The notes under the pieces: generated by a model
Database searches by the model: none
The model's input: only the letters and a program-made list of their open reading frames with translations
Told to the model about the DNA's origin: nothing
Program-made: the position numbers and the translations under genes
In this document: positions 19,368 through 28,336 of the stretch, piece after piece
How the letters are laid out: each line of letters starts with the position of its first letter
How positions within the stretch are numbered: the first letter of the stretch is position 1
Origin: Enterovibrio calviensis DSM 14347
GTDB lineage: Bacteria; Pseudomonadota; Gammaproteobacteria; Enterobacterales; Vibrionaceae
NCBI RefSeq assembly: GCF_000621165.1
Contig: NZ_JHZA01000010.1
Location: 213,933 to 277,932, forward strand
Length of the DNA: 64,000 nucleotides
Direction of reading: 5' to 3'

Positions 19368-19916
19368 ATCCGTATGTCGGTCAATGGGTCCAAATTAAGC
19401 ATATACCCCGTAGCCAGAGTTCTGCATTTTCACGTTGTTTGGGGCAAAGTCGGTAACAGTCACCCCTTTCAGGCGATAGAAAGCGCGAGGAAGTGAACTG
19501 GGAACACAACAAACGTGTTGGTACAGCGCGTTTACGAGACGAGGGCTAAGAATGTTGCGTGTCGAAATTGTATCATTGGATGACATGTCGCCTTGGATTG
19601 ATCGTAGGGCAATAGGCGGTTCTCTTGTCTTTATGACGATATTCTCACTGTTGATATGGGTTGGCGAATGAATATATTTTGATGTTTTCATTCAAATATT
19701 GGCTAAAGCGTGTGAAACCGAAAATGTAAGATATTAAGCTGAGAATTTGATGGGTTATAATATCTGTAATGATTGTTATGGTGGCTAGCGTTTAAAACAA
19801 GATGGTTGTTTTTAATTCTGGCATTTAAAGCTGCTTTAAACGCTGCTTTGAAAATCGATTTTAAAATTAATCCATGGAAACGCAGTTTACAAAAAGAAAA
19901 AATTAAGGGGGCGCGG
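19368..19916. other. Intergenic region with a degenerate repeat end
   Basis: About 550 bases without a convincing gene. At 19420-19445 CTGCATTTTCACGTTGTTTG resembles the terminal repeat of the MITE-like element at 20228 (about 22 of 28 bases by eye). Open frames here (for example 19395-19691, minus) show no protein features. Confidence 0.3.
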
Positions 19917-20654
19917 GTGATAACGATCGAGCGGTATACACCAGAAGATGAAACAGCGTTACTTGAAATTTCACTGAGTGAGGAACAAGAAAAATATACT
20001 GCGTCTCCCCGTGCTTTCCTTTTTGAAGAGCAAGGGAGCGCTGACAGGTTTGTTGTCGGCTATGAAGGGAATATCATTGGATATTTTAAGATCTATCGCC
20101 ATTTCTCCAATCAACTCCAACCTTGTGAAACTAATGCGATTGGCCTGCGAAAGTTTGCGATAGATCAGAGGCAGCAAGGTAAGGGACTGGGCACAGCAAC
20201 AGTGAAAGAACTCGCCACCGTGTTGCCTATACCCAAGCAACCTGAAGATGCTCGATTTCAGAGGCCATCAGAGTGTTCAATTCGAGGCAAATTCTTGTAG
20301 GAATAGTCATTCTATTTCACAGGAATTTAACGATGAAGTGGACGCTCTGAGGGCCTCCCTTCGGGCGAGTTTACTGACGCCATGCTCGGTGTTGTCCCTT
20401 TTTGATGGAGCGCACTACATCGGCAAAGTGACGCCTTGATCATAACGTCAGTAAAGCTCGCTGAATCCTGCATCTTCAGGTTGTTTGGGTATAGCTATTA
20501 TCCAGAAGACAAATGGTTGTACCTGACCGTGAACTGCAAAAATACAGTTGCATATCAGTGTTATCTGAGAGGTGGATTTGATGACACAAAAACGCATTTC
20601 TTAGGGGGTCCCAATGGCCCTCAACACATTATGCGACAGTCTTTATCTCGCTGA
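19917..20654 (+). pseudogene. GNAT acetyltransferase gene interrupted by a MITE-like insertion
   Basis: The 5' part from the GTG at 19917 (ITIERYTPEDETALLEI, then IGLRKFAIDQRQQGKGLGTA with the acetyl-CoA pyrophosphate loop QGKGLG) is a GNAT N-acetyltransferase. The frame is cut near 20227 by a 266-bp element with inverted ends, and the C-terminal GNAT part resumes after it (YYPEDKWLYLTVNCKN, then AYQCYLRGGF). Together the two parts would form a normal-sized enzyme. AAGGGGG precedes the GTG. The gene is therefore broken, though a truncated N-terminal protein could still be made (to 20300). Confidence 0.8.
20228..20493. mobile_element. MITE-like element inside the GNAT gene
   Basis: A 266-bp non-coding insertion bounded by 24-bp inverted repeats that differ at one position: TATACCCAAG... 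on the left and ...CTTGGGTATA-type on the right (TTTGGGTATA). It contains no transposase. It splits the flanking GNAT reading frame. An exact target duplication is not clear; GCCTAT and GCTAT flank the two sides. Related partial copies lie at 46330-46375 and perhaps 19420-19445. Confidence 0.8.
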
Positions 20655-20980
20655 TGTATGTTGATTGTTGAATGTCTATTCACCATTATGTTTATAAATC
20701 CTGTTGATCACATGGCTCAGGAGTGTAATATTACTTTTTCTTGAATATAGTTATTCACTGCCTGCTGGCTTCTTAATAATACGATTGGCTTTACATCGCT
20801 AATTTCAAAGTGAGAGGCTAGTGTCTGCACTTGGTCATATATTCGAATTTAACACTACGTTTCTTTTTATTAATAAACCGTGATGCTGTTTCCGTTAGCG
20901 AAAATATTACCCTTACATTGAGTGGAAGAATGTCGTTCTGAGTGTTTGACTGGTTAAGTCAAATAAAAAGGACGACATAT
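20655..20980. other. AT-rich intergenic region upstream of the M28 peptidase
   Basis: Contains the promoter region of the peptidase gene. On the minus strand, 20717-20850 reads as about 43 protein-like codons (for example SHFEISDVKPIVLLRSQQ) without a start codon; it may be a remnant of a lost gene or chance. Confidence 0.25.
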
Positions 20981-22792
20981 ATGAAGACATTCAACGTTAG
21001 TGCAAAGAAAGTCATCGTTGTGGCAATGAGCGCTGCACTGCTGACGGGCTTTGCAGGCTGTGAAGACCCAAGGTGGGTAGCAAACAAAGTCAGTGGCGCA
21101 ATCAAAGAAAAGCGTCTCGTCGATCACCTTGAAGCGATGGAAGCTGCCGCTGTGCCTACGCCTGATGGTGGTTCAACGACGCGAGCTGCGGGTACAGATG
21201 GCTACGCCAATTCTGCCGAATACATCAAAGCCACGCTCGAAAAACATGGCTATGAGGTGGAATTCCAATCATTCGACTTCAGAAGTTGGGCGGAGTTGGA
21301 CGGCACTTCGCTGACCGTAAACGGTCAAGAATTGGTGCATGTTCGTGATGCCACAGATGACATTCCGGCGGATTACGCTGCTATGTCATATTCTGGTAGT
21401 TCAGACGGCGCAGTGAGCGCTGATATTGCTTTTGTTACTCCCGATTTTGATTTTGAATCCCCAGATTATGACGATACTGATGGCTGCGAAGCGTCTGATT
21501 TTGACGGCGTTGATGTGACAGGTAAGGTAGCCGTGATTCAGCGCGGCGGTTGTACGTTTGATTCTAAAGTGGTGAATGCTGAAAATGCAGGTGCTGTAGG
21601 CGCAATCGTGTTTAACCAAGGCAATAACGATGGTCGCAAAGCCGTGGTGAATGGCACCTTGGGCAGTGATAGTGAAGCAACCATTCCTGCGTTTGGTGCA
21701 CGCTATGATTTAGGCAAAGAATGGTATGACCTAACACAATCGAGCACGGTGGCTGCGGCCCTAAGCATCACGGTTGAAGATGCCGTGGTAGTAACAGAAA
21801 ACTTAATTGCCGAAACCAAGAAAGGCGACCCTGATCAAATCGTTATGTTGGGCGCACACTTGGATTCTGTCCCTGAAGGTCCGGGTATTAACGATAACGG
21901 CACGGGGAGTGCTGGGATCTTGGAATACGCGATTCGCCTGAAAAAGAAAATGAGACAACTGCCTGTTACCCAAAAGAACAAAGTCCGCTTTGCTTGGTGG
22001 GCGGCAGAAGAAGCGGGATTGATTGGCTCTGAATACTACACCAATGAAATATTGGGCGGGTATTACGATGAGGCTCAAACTCAAATCATGGAGGAGCTGG
22101 GCATTACTGACCCTTCAGATTTAACAGCTGAACAGCGTGAGCTGGTGGAAGCCCGTTATCTCGATATCAATCCGATCAAGATGTACCTCAACTTCGATAT
22201 GATTGGCTCGCCAAACTATATCTTTGGTGTCATGGACGGAGACTTATCGGATACTAAAGACAGCCCAGACAACGCTTACCCTGGGGACTTTGAGCCACCG
22301 GAAGGTACATCGCATATCGAAGGTTTGTTTAACGAATTCTTTGCTGATATTGGTGAGTCGACTGTTCCACAAGCCTTGTCGAAACGGTCTGACTATTCCG
22401 GTTTTGCTGATTGGGGTATCGCATTTGGTGGTCTATTCACCGGTGCAGAGAAAATCAAATCGGCGGAAGAAGTCGAAGAGTTTGGAGGCGATGTCGATGT
22501 GGCATATGACAAGTGCTATCACCAAGCCTGTGATGACTTGAATAACGTCAGCAATTCGGCGATGACAACCAACTCGAAAGCCTTGTCATATGTCGCGACG
22601 TTCTACGCCATGAGCGAAGATCTGTACGCAGATGGTCGCGAGGATGAGCCAGAAACACGCACACTGCTGCGTTCTTTCTCAGCGCAAGAGTCAAGCCATC
22701 AGCACCATATTGGCGAGCGAATCAAATCTGCTTCTCGTGAAGTGGCGGACCATGGTCACTTCCACGGTGACTTTGACCAAGACCGCGAATAG
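20981..22792 (+). CDS. M28-family zinc aminopeptidase, predicted lipoprotein, with PA domain
   Basis: A 603-residue exported metallopeptidase. The N-terminus has a hydrophobic stretch ending LLTGFAGC, a probable lipobox, so it may be membrane-anchored. A protease-associated domain occupies about residues 140-260 (VAVIQRGGCTFDSKVVNAEN read in part). The M28 zinc ligands appear in order: GAHLDSVPEGPGINDNGTG, AWWAAEEAGLIGSEYY, FDMIGSPN and the final histidine in KCYHQACDDLNN. The ATG at 20981 with AAAAGGA is preferred to one 39 bases upstream. The protein is very acidic and ends in a His-rich tail. It likely trims peptides at the cell surface. Confidence 0.88.
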   Translation: MKTFNVSAKKVIVVAMSAALLTGFAGCEDPRWVANKVSGAIKEKRLVDHLEAMEAAAVPTPDGGSTTRAAGTDGYANSAEYIKATLEKHGYEVEFQSFDFRSWAELDGTSLTVNGQELVHVRDATDDIPADYAAMSYSGSSDGAVSADIAFVTPDFDFESPDYDDTDGCEASDFDGVDVTGKVAVIQRGGCTFDSKVVNAENAGAVGAIVFNQGNNDGRKAVVNGTLGSDSEATIPAFGARYDLGKEWYDLTQSSTVAAALSITVEDAVVVTENLIAETKKGDPDQIVMLGAHLDSVPEGPGINDNGTGSAGILEYAIRLKKKMRQLPVTQKNKVRFAWWAAEEAGLIGSEYYTNEILGGYYDEAQTQIMEELGITDPSDLTAEQRELVEARYLDINPIKMYLNFDMIGSPNYIFGVMDGDLSDTKDSPDNAYPGDFEPPEGTSHIEGLFNEFFADIGESTVPQALSKRSDYSGFADWGIAFGGLFTGAEKIKSAEEVEEFGGDVDVAYDKCYHQACDDLNNVSNSAMTTNSKALSYVATFYAMSEDLYADGREDEPETRTLLRSFSAQESSHQHHIGERIKSASREVADHGHFHGDFDQDRE

Positions 22793-22835
22793 TTTGTCTT
22801 GATTCACATAAAAATTCACATGAGAACCAAGTAAA

Positions 22836-22866
22836 AACAGGGAGCTGAATAGCTCCCTGTTTATTT
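22836..22866 (+). terminator. Terminator after the M28 peptidase
   Basis: AACAGGGAGCT and AGCTCCCTGTT form an eleven-pair perfect stem with a GAAT loop, followed by TATTTTTG. Confidence 0.9.
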
Positions 22867-22954
22867 TTGTTTATTTCTGTTTATTTTTATTTATTTATCG
22901 TTGTTTCACATCGCTGAACCAGTATCGATCATGAAGGCTGTGCGGTTATCTCAC

Positions 22955-24808
22955 TTAGCTCGCCAATTCTCGCGCCTGCATGGCTAGCCGCATTTGGCTG
23001 TTTGCTGCGCCAAACCCTCTGTAACCATTGCGTTGAACGATTTCGAAGCAGAACCTTCCTGCGAACAAGGTAGTGTACAACTGATAGAAACTGCCATTTT
23101 CATCTTCGTCATACAAGATATTGAATTGTTTTAGCTTATTGATGGTTACATCTGACAACGCAAAGCGTGCGGCAAGATCTTCATAGTAATTGCTGGTGGC
23201 GGGTAAGGTTTCTGTTTCTTGCTCACTCATGAATTCCGCGGTGGCGAAAATATCATTGGTGGAAAGCGCAATGTGATTAACGCCAGTCCCTGCATACTGG
23301 TCAAGGATCCGGCTTGATACCGTGCGTGATGCTTGGCTGCTGTTTAATGTGAAACTGACTTTTCGATCCGGTGTTTGCAGGGCTTGGCTGCGTATCAGGC
23401 CACCCGGATCGGTCACATTGACGGTTGGCATCGTTTGCATGTTAAACATGGAGCGGAATACCAGCACGGAATGGAGCATCTCTTCGTAGCTCATTGACAG
23501 CGCGATGTGGTCAACATTACTCAAATACGCTTGGGGATCGACATCATCGTGCCAACGGAATTCACGTTCCCAGTGCGCGGGCTTGTCTGAGCCTTCGACC
23601 ATGTAGAGCAAGCTTTCTCCCGGGCCATAGATGGCAGGGATGCCGTGCGTATCGGTATCAGGGTTGCCGTAAACAGGCGCAAATTCGAGCTTTTTGGCGC
23701 GTTCCACCATGTCATCGACGTTGTTGCACTTCATGCCTACAGCACATACTGAAACGCCGTGGTTGTGATGGAAGTTCTGCGCAAAGCTGTCAGGTTCCAT
23801 GTTCATGACTAAATTGATGTTGCCTTGTTGCCACAACTCAACATGTTTCTTGTTGTGTGTGGCGGCATGGACAAAACCCAGCTGGGATAGCAGGGCAGTG
23901 AGGCTTTGCTTCTCATTGTCATTGAGGGCGAATTCGATAAATTCGACATCACTGGGTGGCGAAACAACAGGAAGCGGCGTTGCTGCTCTCTCTGGCGTTT
24001 GTTCGGCAGCATGATTTGCATATACCAGTGAACGATAGCCATCTCTGGCCGTTTTTTCTGCGGAACCTGCGCGGAACTGATCGTTGAAGATCTCAAGTGA
24101 AAAAGGGCCGTCGTATCCTGTCGCGTGCATGTTGGCAACGAATTTATCGAGGGGTAAATCACCTTGCCCCGGGAAACAACGATAATGCCGGCTCCAGCTT
24201 AGGTGGTCCATTGACAGACTCGGCGCATCGGCAACTTGCACGAGGAATATGCGATCGCCGGGAATGTTGAGCATGGTGTCTAGTTCAGTCTGGCGAGAGA
24301 AAATATGGAACGTATCTAAACAGATGCCGACATTCTTGTGATTCGCTCGACGCACAATCTCCCATGAGTCGCGATAGTCGTAGACATATTTCCCCCACGC
24401 TAAGGCTTCATAGGCAACACGCATGTTCCGCTTTGCTGCGCGCTCTCCCAGCTCATGAAAATCATCCGCAGCTCGCTGAATACCACCTAGCGCGTGAGGG
24501 GATGCACTGCTGCATACCATCAGCAAATCCGTACCGAGTTCTTCCATCAGGTCGAATTTTCGTTCGGCGCGGTCAAAGGCTTTTTGACGATAAGGGGCAG
24601 GTAAGCCTTCAAAATCTCGAAACGGCTGGTAGGTGACGACTTCTAAGCCGTGATCGTCCAACATGCTGCGAATATCTTTGACGGACCCTTTGTGTGTGAT
24701 CAGGTCATTTTCGAAAATTTCGATGCCGCGAAACCCTGCTTTAGCGATGGCTTCGATGCGTTCGCGAAAAGTGCCAGACAAACAGACGGTAGCGATGGAG
24801 TAAATCAT
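22955..24808 (-). CDS. quiC: 3-dehydroshikimate dehydratase, two-domain QuiC type
   Basis: A 617-residue protein. Residues 1-275 are a TIM-barrel of the xylose-isomerase-like family (RGIEIFENDL, CLDTFHIFSR, LVQVADAP, SLEIFNDQF provide the metal-binding acids and Gln/His) and match 3-dehydroshikimate dehydratase, making protocatechuate. Residues 290-617 are a vicinal-oxygen-chelate, 4-hydroxyphenylpyruvate dioxygenase-like domain (VDHIALSMSY, VNHIALSTND, FCFEIVQRNGYRGFG with the His, His, Glu ligands). This fusion is the Pseudomonas QuiC arrangement. It overlaps aroQ by four bases and feeds the ligAB product pathway at 11968-13384. What the C-terminal domain does is not settled. Confidence 0.92.
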   Translation of the reverse strand: MIYSIATVCLSGTFRERIEAIAKAGFRGIEIFENDLITHKGSVKDIRSMLDDHGLEVVTYQPFRDFEGLPAPYRQKAFDRAERKFDLMEELGTDLLMVCSSASPHALGGIQRAADDFHELGERAAKRNMRVAYEALAWGKYVYDYRDSWEIVRRANHKNVGICLDTFHIFSRQTELDTMLNIPGDRIFLVQVADAPSLSMDHLSWSRHYRCFPGQGDLPLDKFVANMHATGYDGPFSLEIFNDQFRAGSAEKTARDGYRSLVYANHAAEQTPERAATPLPVVSPPSDVEFIEFALNDNEKQSLTALLSQLGFVHAATHNKKHVELWQQGNINLVMNMEPDSFAQNFHHNHGVSVCAVGMKCNNVDDMVERAKKLEFAPVYGNPDTDTHGIPAIYGPGESLLYMVEGSDKPAHWEREFRWHDDVDPQAYLSNVDHIALSMSYEEMLHSVLVFRSMFNMQTMPTVNVTDPGGLIRSQALQTPDRKVSFTLNSSQASRTVSSRILDQYAGTGVNHIALSTNDIFATAEFMSEQETETLPATSNYYEDLAARFALSDVTINKLKQFNILYDEDENGSFYQLYTTLFAGRFCFEIVQRNGYRGFGAANSQMRLAMQARELAS

Positions 24809-25266
24809 AAGGCTTCCTCGCCATGCTTCATGACAAGACCATCAATGGCCAGCGCGTATCCTTTTACGCCAAAGCCAACCACAATGCCTGTGGCTACTGG
24901 GGACAGGTAAGAGTGATTTCGAAAGGGTTCGCGGGCATGTACATTGGAAATATGGATTTCAATGACAGGGACTTGAGCCCCCTTGATAGCATCTTGCAGC
25001 GCAACCGATGTATGGGTGAATGCGCCAGCGTTAAACACCACGCCGATCATTTCACCTACAGCGACGCGTTTTCCGGCATCGTGCAAGGTGTCAATTAACA
25101 CGCCTTCGTGATTGCTTTGCATGAACTCAATGGCGACGCCGTGTTTATCACCCGCTTGATGACACAGGGTTTCTACGTCAGCCAGCGTCGTGTGGCCATA
25201 GAGTCCGGGTTCGCGTTGCCCTAATAAGTTGAGGTTAGGGCCGTTCATTACGAGAATCGATTTCAT
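24805..25266 (-). CDS. aroQ: Type II 3-dehydroquinate dehydratase
   Basis: A 153-residue dodecameric-type dehydroquinase, converting 3-dehydroquinate to 3-dehydroshikimate. It shows MNGPNLNLLGQREPGLYG with the catalytic Tyr loop, QSNHEGVLIDTLHDA, VFNAGAFTHTSVALQDAI with the His, and IEIHISNVHAREPFRNHS. The ATG at 25266 is chosen because AAGGAAGGA precedes it and it opens with the family N-terminus; an upstream TTG/ATG extension of 12 codons is not conserved. Placement between the dehydratase and a dehydrogenase gene indicates a catabolic (quinate) copy rather than the biosynthetic one. Confidence 0.95.
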   Translation of the reverse strand: MKSILVMNGPNLNLLGQREPGLYGHTTLADVETLCHQAGDKHGVAIEFMQSNHEGVLIDTLHDAGKRVAVGEMIGVVFNAGAFTHTSVALQDAIKGAQVPVIEIHISNVHAREPFRNHSYLSPVATGIVVGFGVKGYALAIDGLVMKHGEEAL

Positions 25267-25285
25267 TGCATCCTTCCTTGTCTGC

Positions 25286-26350
25286 TCAGCCAATATCATC
25301 AATGTATATGGTTCTTCCGGTTTTCACGGCTTCCACAACAGCTTCTGTCACACGGAGGTTTTGCAATCCATCGCGCACCGTGACAAGTGGTTTGGCTCGT
25401 TTGTTGATCACATCGCAGAAGTGATTGAGCTGTTCGACTAACGGATCTTTGCGCTGAAGCGCCAGCGTGTCACTGACAAACGGTTTCCACCAAGAACGGT
25501 TGGCTTTTTCTGTGTAGTGTTTAAGGCGCATAGTCGGCACTGAGATTGAGCCATCTGTGCCTGCAATGTGGTAGCAATCTTCATCGGGATAACTGGCGTA
25601 GGCTTTGTTTTCCAGCGATGTTTGCTCCCAACTGCGGCCTGAACCTGCCGTGTCAGATAGCAAAAACGTCCCAGACGCACCGTTGGCGAAACTCAGATTG
25701 ATGGACACCGTATCTTCCACATCGAAGTTGCGACGTCGATTCGACGCCATGGCCTGAACGGCGACAATTTCTCCGCACAGATAACGAAGGTTGCCAATGT
25801 CGTGAATGAGGTTGATCAGAATAGGACCGCCACCTTCTTTGGTGCGCCATGGCGCGGCATCAAAGTAGTCGTCGGGTTTGTAAAACAAAGCACTGCCTTG
25901 CACTGCCACGAGCGCACCTAGCACGCCAGAATCAATCAATTCACGTGTGCGTTTGATGATCGGGCTGTGCATGCGGTGATGCCCAACCAGCAGGGTGTCC
26001 CAAATGCCAGGAGAGCTGACGGCAATGTTGAGCAATTCAGTGGCTTCTGCCACCGAGTGGGCAACGGGCTTTTCAATAAGAACCGGCACTTCACGTTCAA
26101 TGCACTGCTTGGTTTGCAGAACGTGAAGATTATTCGGCGTCGCGAGAATGACTCCATCCACTTTTAGCGTGGATAACATACTCTCAAGGTCTGAAAAATG
26201 GGGTACGCCATTTTCTTGGGCTAGCGTGATACTCGCTTCAAACGGGTCAACAATGGCGGCGAGACGACAAATATCACTTTTTTTAATGAGCTTTATGTGA
26301 TTCTTTCCAATCAGTCCCGCGCCAACAACGGCAAGGTTTAATGGTTCCAT
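25286..26350 (-). CDS. Gfo/Idh/MocA-family dehydrogenase, candidate quinate/shikimate dehydrogenase
   Basis: A 354-residue NAD(P)-dependent oxidoreductase. The N-terminal Rossmann domain has VVGAGLIGKNH and VLIEKPVAHS with the conserved EKP lysine; the C-terminal alpha/beta domain has GGGPILINLIHDIGNLRYL with the catalytic His. It is codirectional with aroQ and quiC (19 bases from aroQ). The pathway needs a step that oxidises the imported alicyclic acid to dehydroquinate or dehydroshikimate, and no other dehydrogenase of known quinate type is in the block, so this enzyme is the best candidate. That assignment is inference from context. Confidence 0.8.
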   Translation of the reverse strand: MEPLNLAVVGAGLIGKNHIKLIKKSDICRLAAIVDPFEASITLAQENGVPHFSDLESMLSTLKVDGVILATPNNLHVLQTKQCIEREVPVLIEKPVAHSVAEATELLNIAVSSPGIWDTLLVGHHRMHSPIIKRTRELIDSGVLGALVAVQGSALFYKPDDYFDAAPWRTKEGGGPILINLIHDIGNLRYLCGEIVAVQAMASNRRRNFDVEDTVSINLSFANGASGTFLLSDTAGSGRSWEQTSLENKAYASYPDEDCYHIAGTDGSISVPTMRLKHYTEKANRSWWKPFVSDTLALQRKDPLVEQLNHFCDVINKRAKPLVTVRDGLQNLRVTEAVVEAVKTGRTIYIDDIG

Positions 26351-26391
26351 TTAAGTTGAATGTCCTTATTGTTTTTAGCTGTTAATCGGTA

Positions 26392-27036
26392 CTACTCTTG
26401 CTCGTTAAATTCACGCAAGCGTTCGACAAACCCACCTAGATGCGCTTCCAGTGCGCCAACGCAGGCCGCTAAGTCACGATTTAACGCGGCTTCAAGAATG
26501 ACCTGATGTTCGTCAATGATATGGGTGCCACGAAAGCCGTTCGTGCGCAGTTCCATCATCACAAACTGACGAAACTGGTCGTAGATTTGGCGGTGATAGT
26601 GCATGTGCAACTCCGAATTGCACGCGCCAATGAGTGCCGCATGGAACTCATAATCACAGCGATGCCACATCACAAAGTTGTCGACGATGTTGTCGCGCAT
26701 CTTGCTTTCGACATGCTCTAGCTTGTGGTGAGCAGCAACCAAATTACTTTCCCACTCCATATCGCCATTAACGAATGACTGCTCCGCGCCATCCGCTTCA
26801 AGAAGAATGCGAAGCCGTGTCAGCTCTTCCATTTTTTTCGTGGAAAAGCTGGCGACATGGAAACCTTTTTGCCCTTCAGCGATGACTAAACCATCGCTGG
26901 CAAGGCGTGTAAGGCATTCGCGCAAGAGATTGACGCCACTGCCATATCGCGTTTTTAGCGACTCCATGCGTAAACGACTTCCCGGTTTAAAATCGCCCCG
27001 AAGTAGGTCTGTTCTTAGTGTTTCGTAGAGGTTCAT
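26392..27036 (-). CDS. GntR-family (FCD) transcriptional regulator
   Basis: A 214-residue regulator. Residues 1-65 form the winged helix (LYETLRTDLLRGDFKPGSRL, LRECLTRLASDGLV) and the rest an FCD effector domain with the metal-binding histidines in HRCDYEFHAALI and IIDEHQVILEAAL. The ATG at 27036 follows TGAGGCGAG and is preferred to a TTG five codons upstream. It leads the minus-strand catabolic operon and is divergent from the TRAP transporter; such regulators usually repress their own region until an acid ligand binds. Candidate operators are at 27102-27132 and 27251-27265. Confidence 0.87.
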   Translation of the reverse strand: MNLYETLRTDLLRGDFKPGSRLRMESLKTRYGSGVNLLRECLTRLASDGLVIAEGQKGFHVASFSTKKMEELTRLRILLEADGAEQSFVNGDMEWESNLVAAHHKLEHVESKMRDNIVDNFVMWHRCDYEFHAALIGACNSELHMHYHRQIYDQFRQFVMMELRTNGFRGTHIIDEHQVILEAALNRDLAACVGALEAHLGGFVERLREFNEQE

Positions 27037-27074
27037 TGCCGCTCGCCTCAATCCTTGGGTTAGCTCAGATCCAC

Positions 27075-27086
27075 ATTCTGGTCCTA
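27075..27086 (+). promoter_or_regulatory. 12-bp motif shared with the galD promoter region
   Basis: ATTCTGGTCCTA, identical to 8105-8116. Here it is 38 bases upstream of the gntR start, in opposite orientation relative to that gene. Confidence 0.35.
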
Positions 27087-27101
27087 TTCCGACATCGAAT
27101 A

Positions 27102-27132
27102 TGTCTTATTTTCATGAATTCACTATAAGACA
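27102..27132. promoter_or_regulatory. Palindrome TGTCTTAT-N15-ATAAGACA, candidate operator
   Basis: Two perfect eight-base arms separated by 15 bases in the gntR-TRAP intergenic region. The spacing would suit a dimeric regulator, such as the adjacent GntR protein. Not tested. Confidence 0.45.
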
Positions 27133-27250
27133 AAAAATACCCCCCAAAATGAAAAATAGGTGATGTTTTAACAATTGAGACACATTTGACCAACAATCAC
27201 GTAATGCGATCGTCTACGCTATGTTCATGTTAAACGGTGAGCTGATTTTT

Positions 27251-27265
27251 TGACCAAGGGGGTCA
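27251..27265. promoter_or_regulatory. Inverted repeat TGACC-N5-GGTCA near the TRAP operon
   Basis: Perfect five-base arms 58 bases upstream of the SBP start. It may be a regulatory site or leader structure. Confidence 0.35.
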
Positions 27266-27322
27266 TTGAGCAAACCAACATTGGGTATTTGGTCGTCAAG
27301 TGCCCGTACTAAGGAGTGGTGT

Positions 27323-28327
27323 ATGAAATTGTTGTCCAGAACCTCGGCTAAGTGGCTTGGTAACGTTACGAAAGCAACGACATTAGCGATTGCGATGTTT
27401 TCAGTAACTGCTGCAAGTGCAGCAGACATGAAGTTACGCTTGTCTGCCCCAAGCTCAGAAACTGATCAGCGTGCAGTTGCACTGACGACAGTTTTTGGTC
27501 CGGGTGTTGCGAGTTTCGCGGAATTTGAACCGCACTGGAATGCTTCGTTGTTTAAGCAAGGTACAGAGTTGGAAGCCATTGCTCGAGGTAACCTCGACAT
27601 GGCGATGGCATCGGCGCAAGAGCTGGCAGAATTCATTCCTGCGTTCTCCATTTTCTCTGCGGGCTACATGCACCGTGATGCTGACCACCAAGTGGCTGTT
27701 TTTAATTCTAAAGCGATGGATCCGCTGAAAGAAGAAGTCGAAGACACCTTGGGCGTGAAGCTGTTGAGTGTTATCTACCTTGGTCGTCGTCAGCTGAACT
27801 TGCGTACGGATGCCGAAGTGCAAACACCAGCGGATCTTGATGGTGTGAAACTGCGTATGCCGGGTTCTGATGCATGGCAGTTCTTGGGTAAAGCACTGGG
27901 TGCAAACCCGACGCCTATGGCTTTCACCGAAGTATACACAGCGTTACAAACTGGCGCGGTTGACGGTCAAGACAACCCATTGCCGACAGATAAAGATGCG
28001 AAGTTCTATGAAGTGACCAAGCAGATTGTGTTAACCAATCACTTGGTGGATTTAAACTACCTCGCTATCTCGAAAGAAGTGTGGGATGACATGACGCCAG
28101 AGCAGCAAGCTCAAACGCAAAAAGCGGCGGATGATGCAGCGGCATTTGGTCGTAAGAATCAGTTGGCACTGGAAGCTGAGTTGGTTGATTTCTTCCGCGA
28201 GCAAGGCTTGAAAGTGTACGAACCAAACCTTGAAGCGTTCCGTACCCACGTTCAAAAAGCGTACCTTGAGTCTGAGTTTTCTAAAACCTGGCCAGAAGGC
28301 ATGGTGGAAAACATCAACAACCTGTGA
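27323..28327 (+). CDS. TRAP transporter substrate-binding protein (DctP family)
   Basis: A 334-residue periplasmic binding protein. A signal peptide (TTLAIAMFSVTAASA, cut before ADMKLR) is followed by the DctP fold: GLDMA-type RGNLDMAMASAQELAEF, VYLGRRQLNLR and LDGVKLRMPGSDAW with the arginine that pairs with the ligand carboxylate, then FTEVYTALQTGAVDGQDNP. AAGGAG precedes the ATG at 27323; the longer open frame is not used. The neighbouring dehydroquinase and dehydroshikimate dehydratase suggest that quinate, shikimate or a similar acid is bound (inference). Confidence 0.92.
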   Translation: MKLLSRTSAKWLGNVTKATTLAIAMFSVTAASAADMKLRLSAPSSETDQRAVALTTVFGPGVASFAEFEPHWNASLFKQGTELEAIARGNLDMAMASAQELAEFIPAFSIFSAGYMHRDADHQVAVFNSKAMDPLKEEVEDTLGVKLLSVIYLGRRQLNLRTDAEVQTPADLDGVKLRMPGSDAWQFLGKALGANPTPMAFTEVYTALQTGAVDGQDNPLPTDKDAKFYEVTKQIVLTNHLVDLNYLAISKEVWDDMTPEQQAQTQKAADDAAAFGRKNQLALEAELVDFFREQGLKVYEPNLEAFRTHVQKAYLESEFSKTWPEGMVENINNL

Positions 28328-28336
28328 GGTTAACGC

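Noticed and set aside
19395..19691. 98-codon minus frame upstream of the GNAT pseudogene
   Set aside because: Part of it is the translation of a degenerate repeat end; no start signal.
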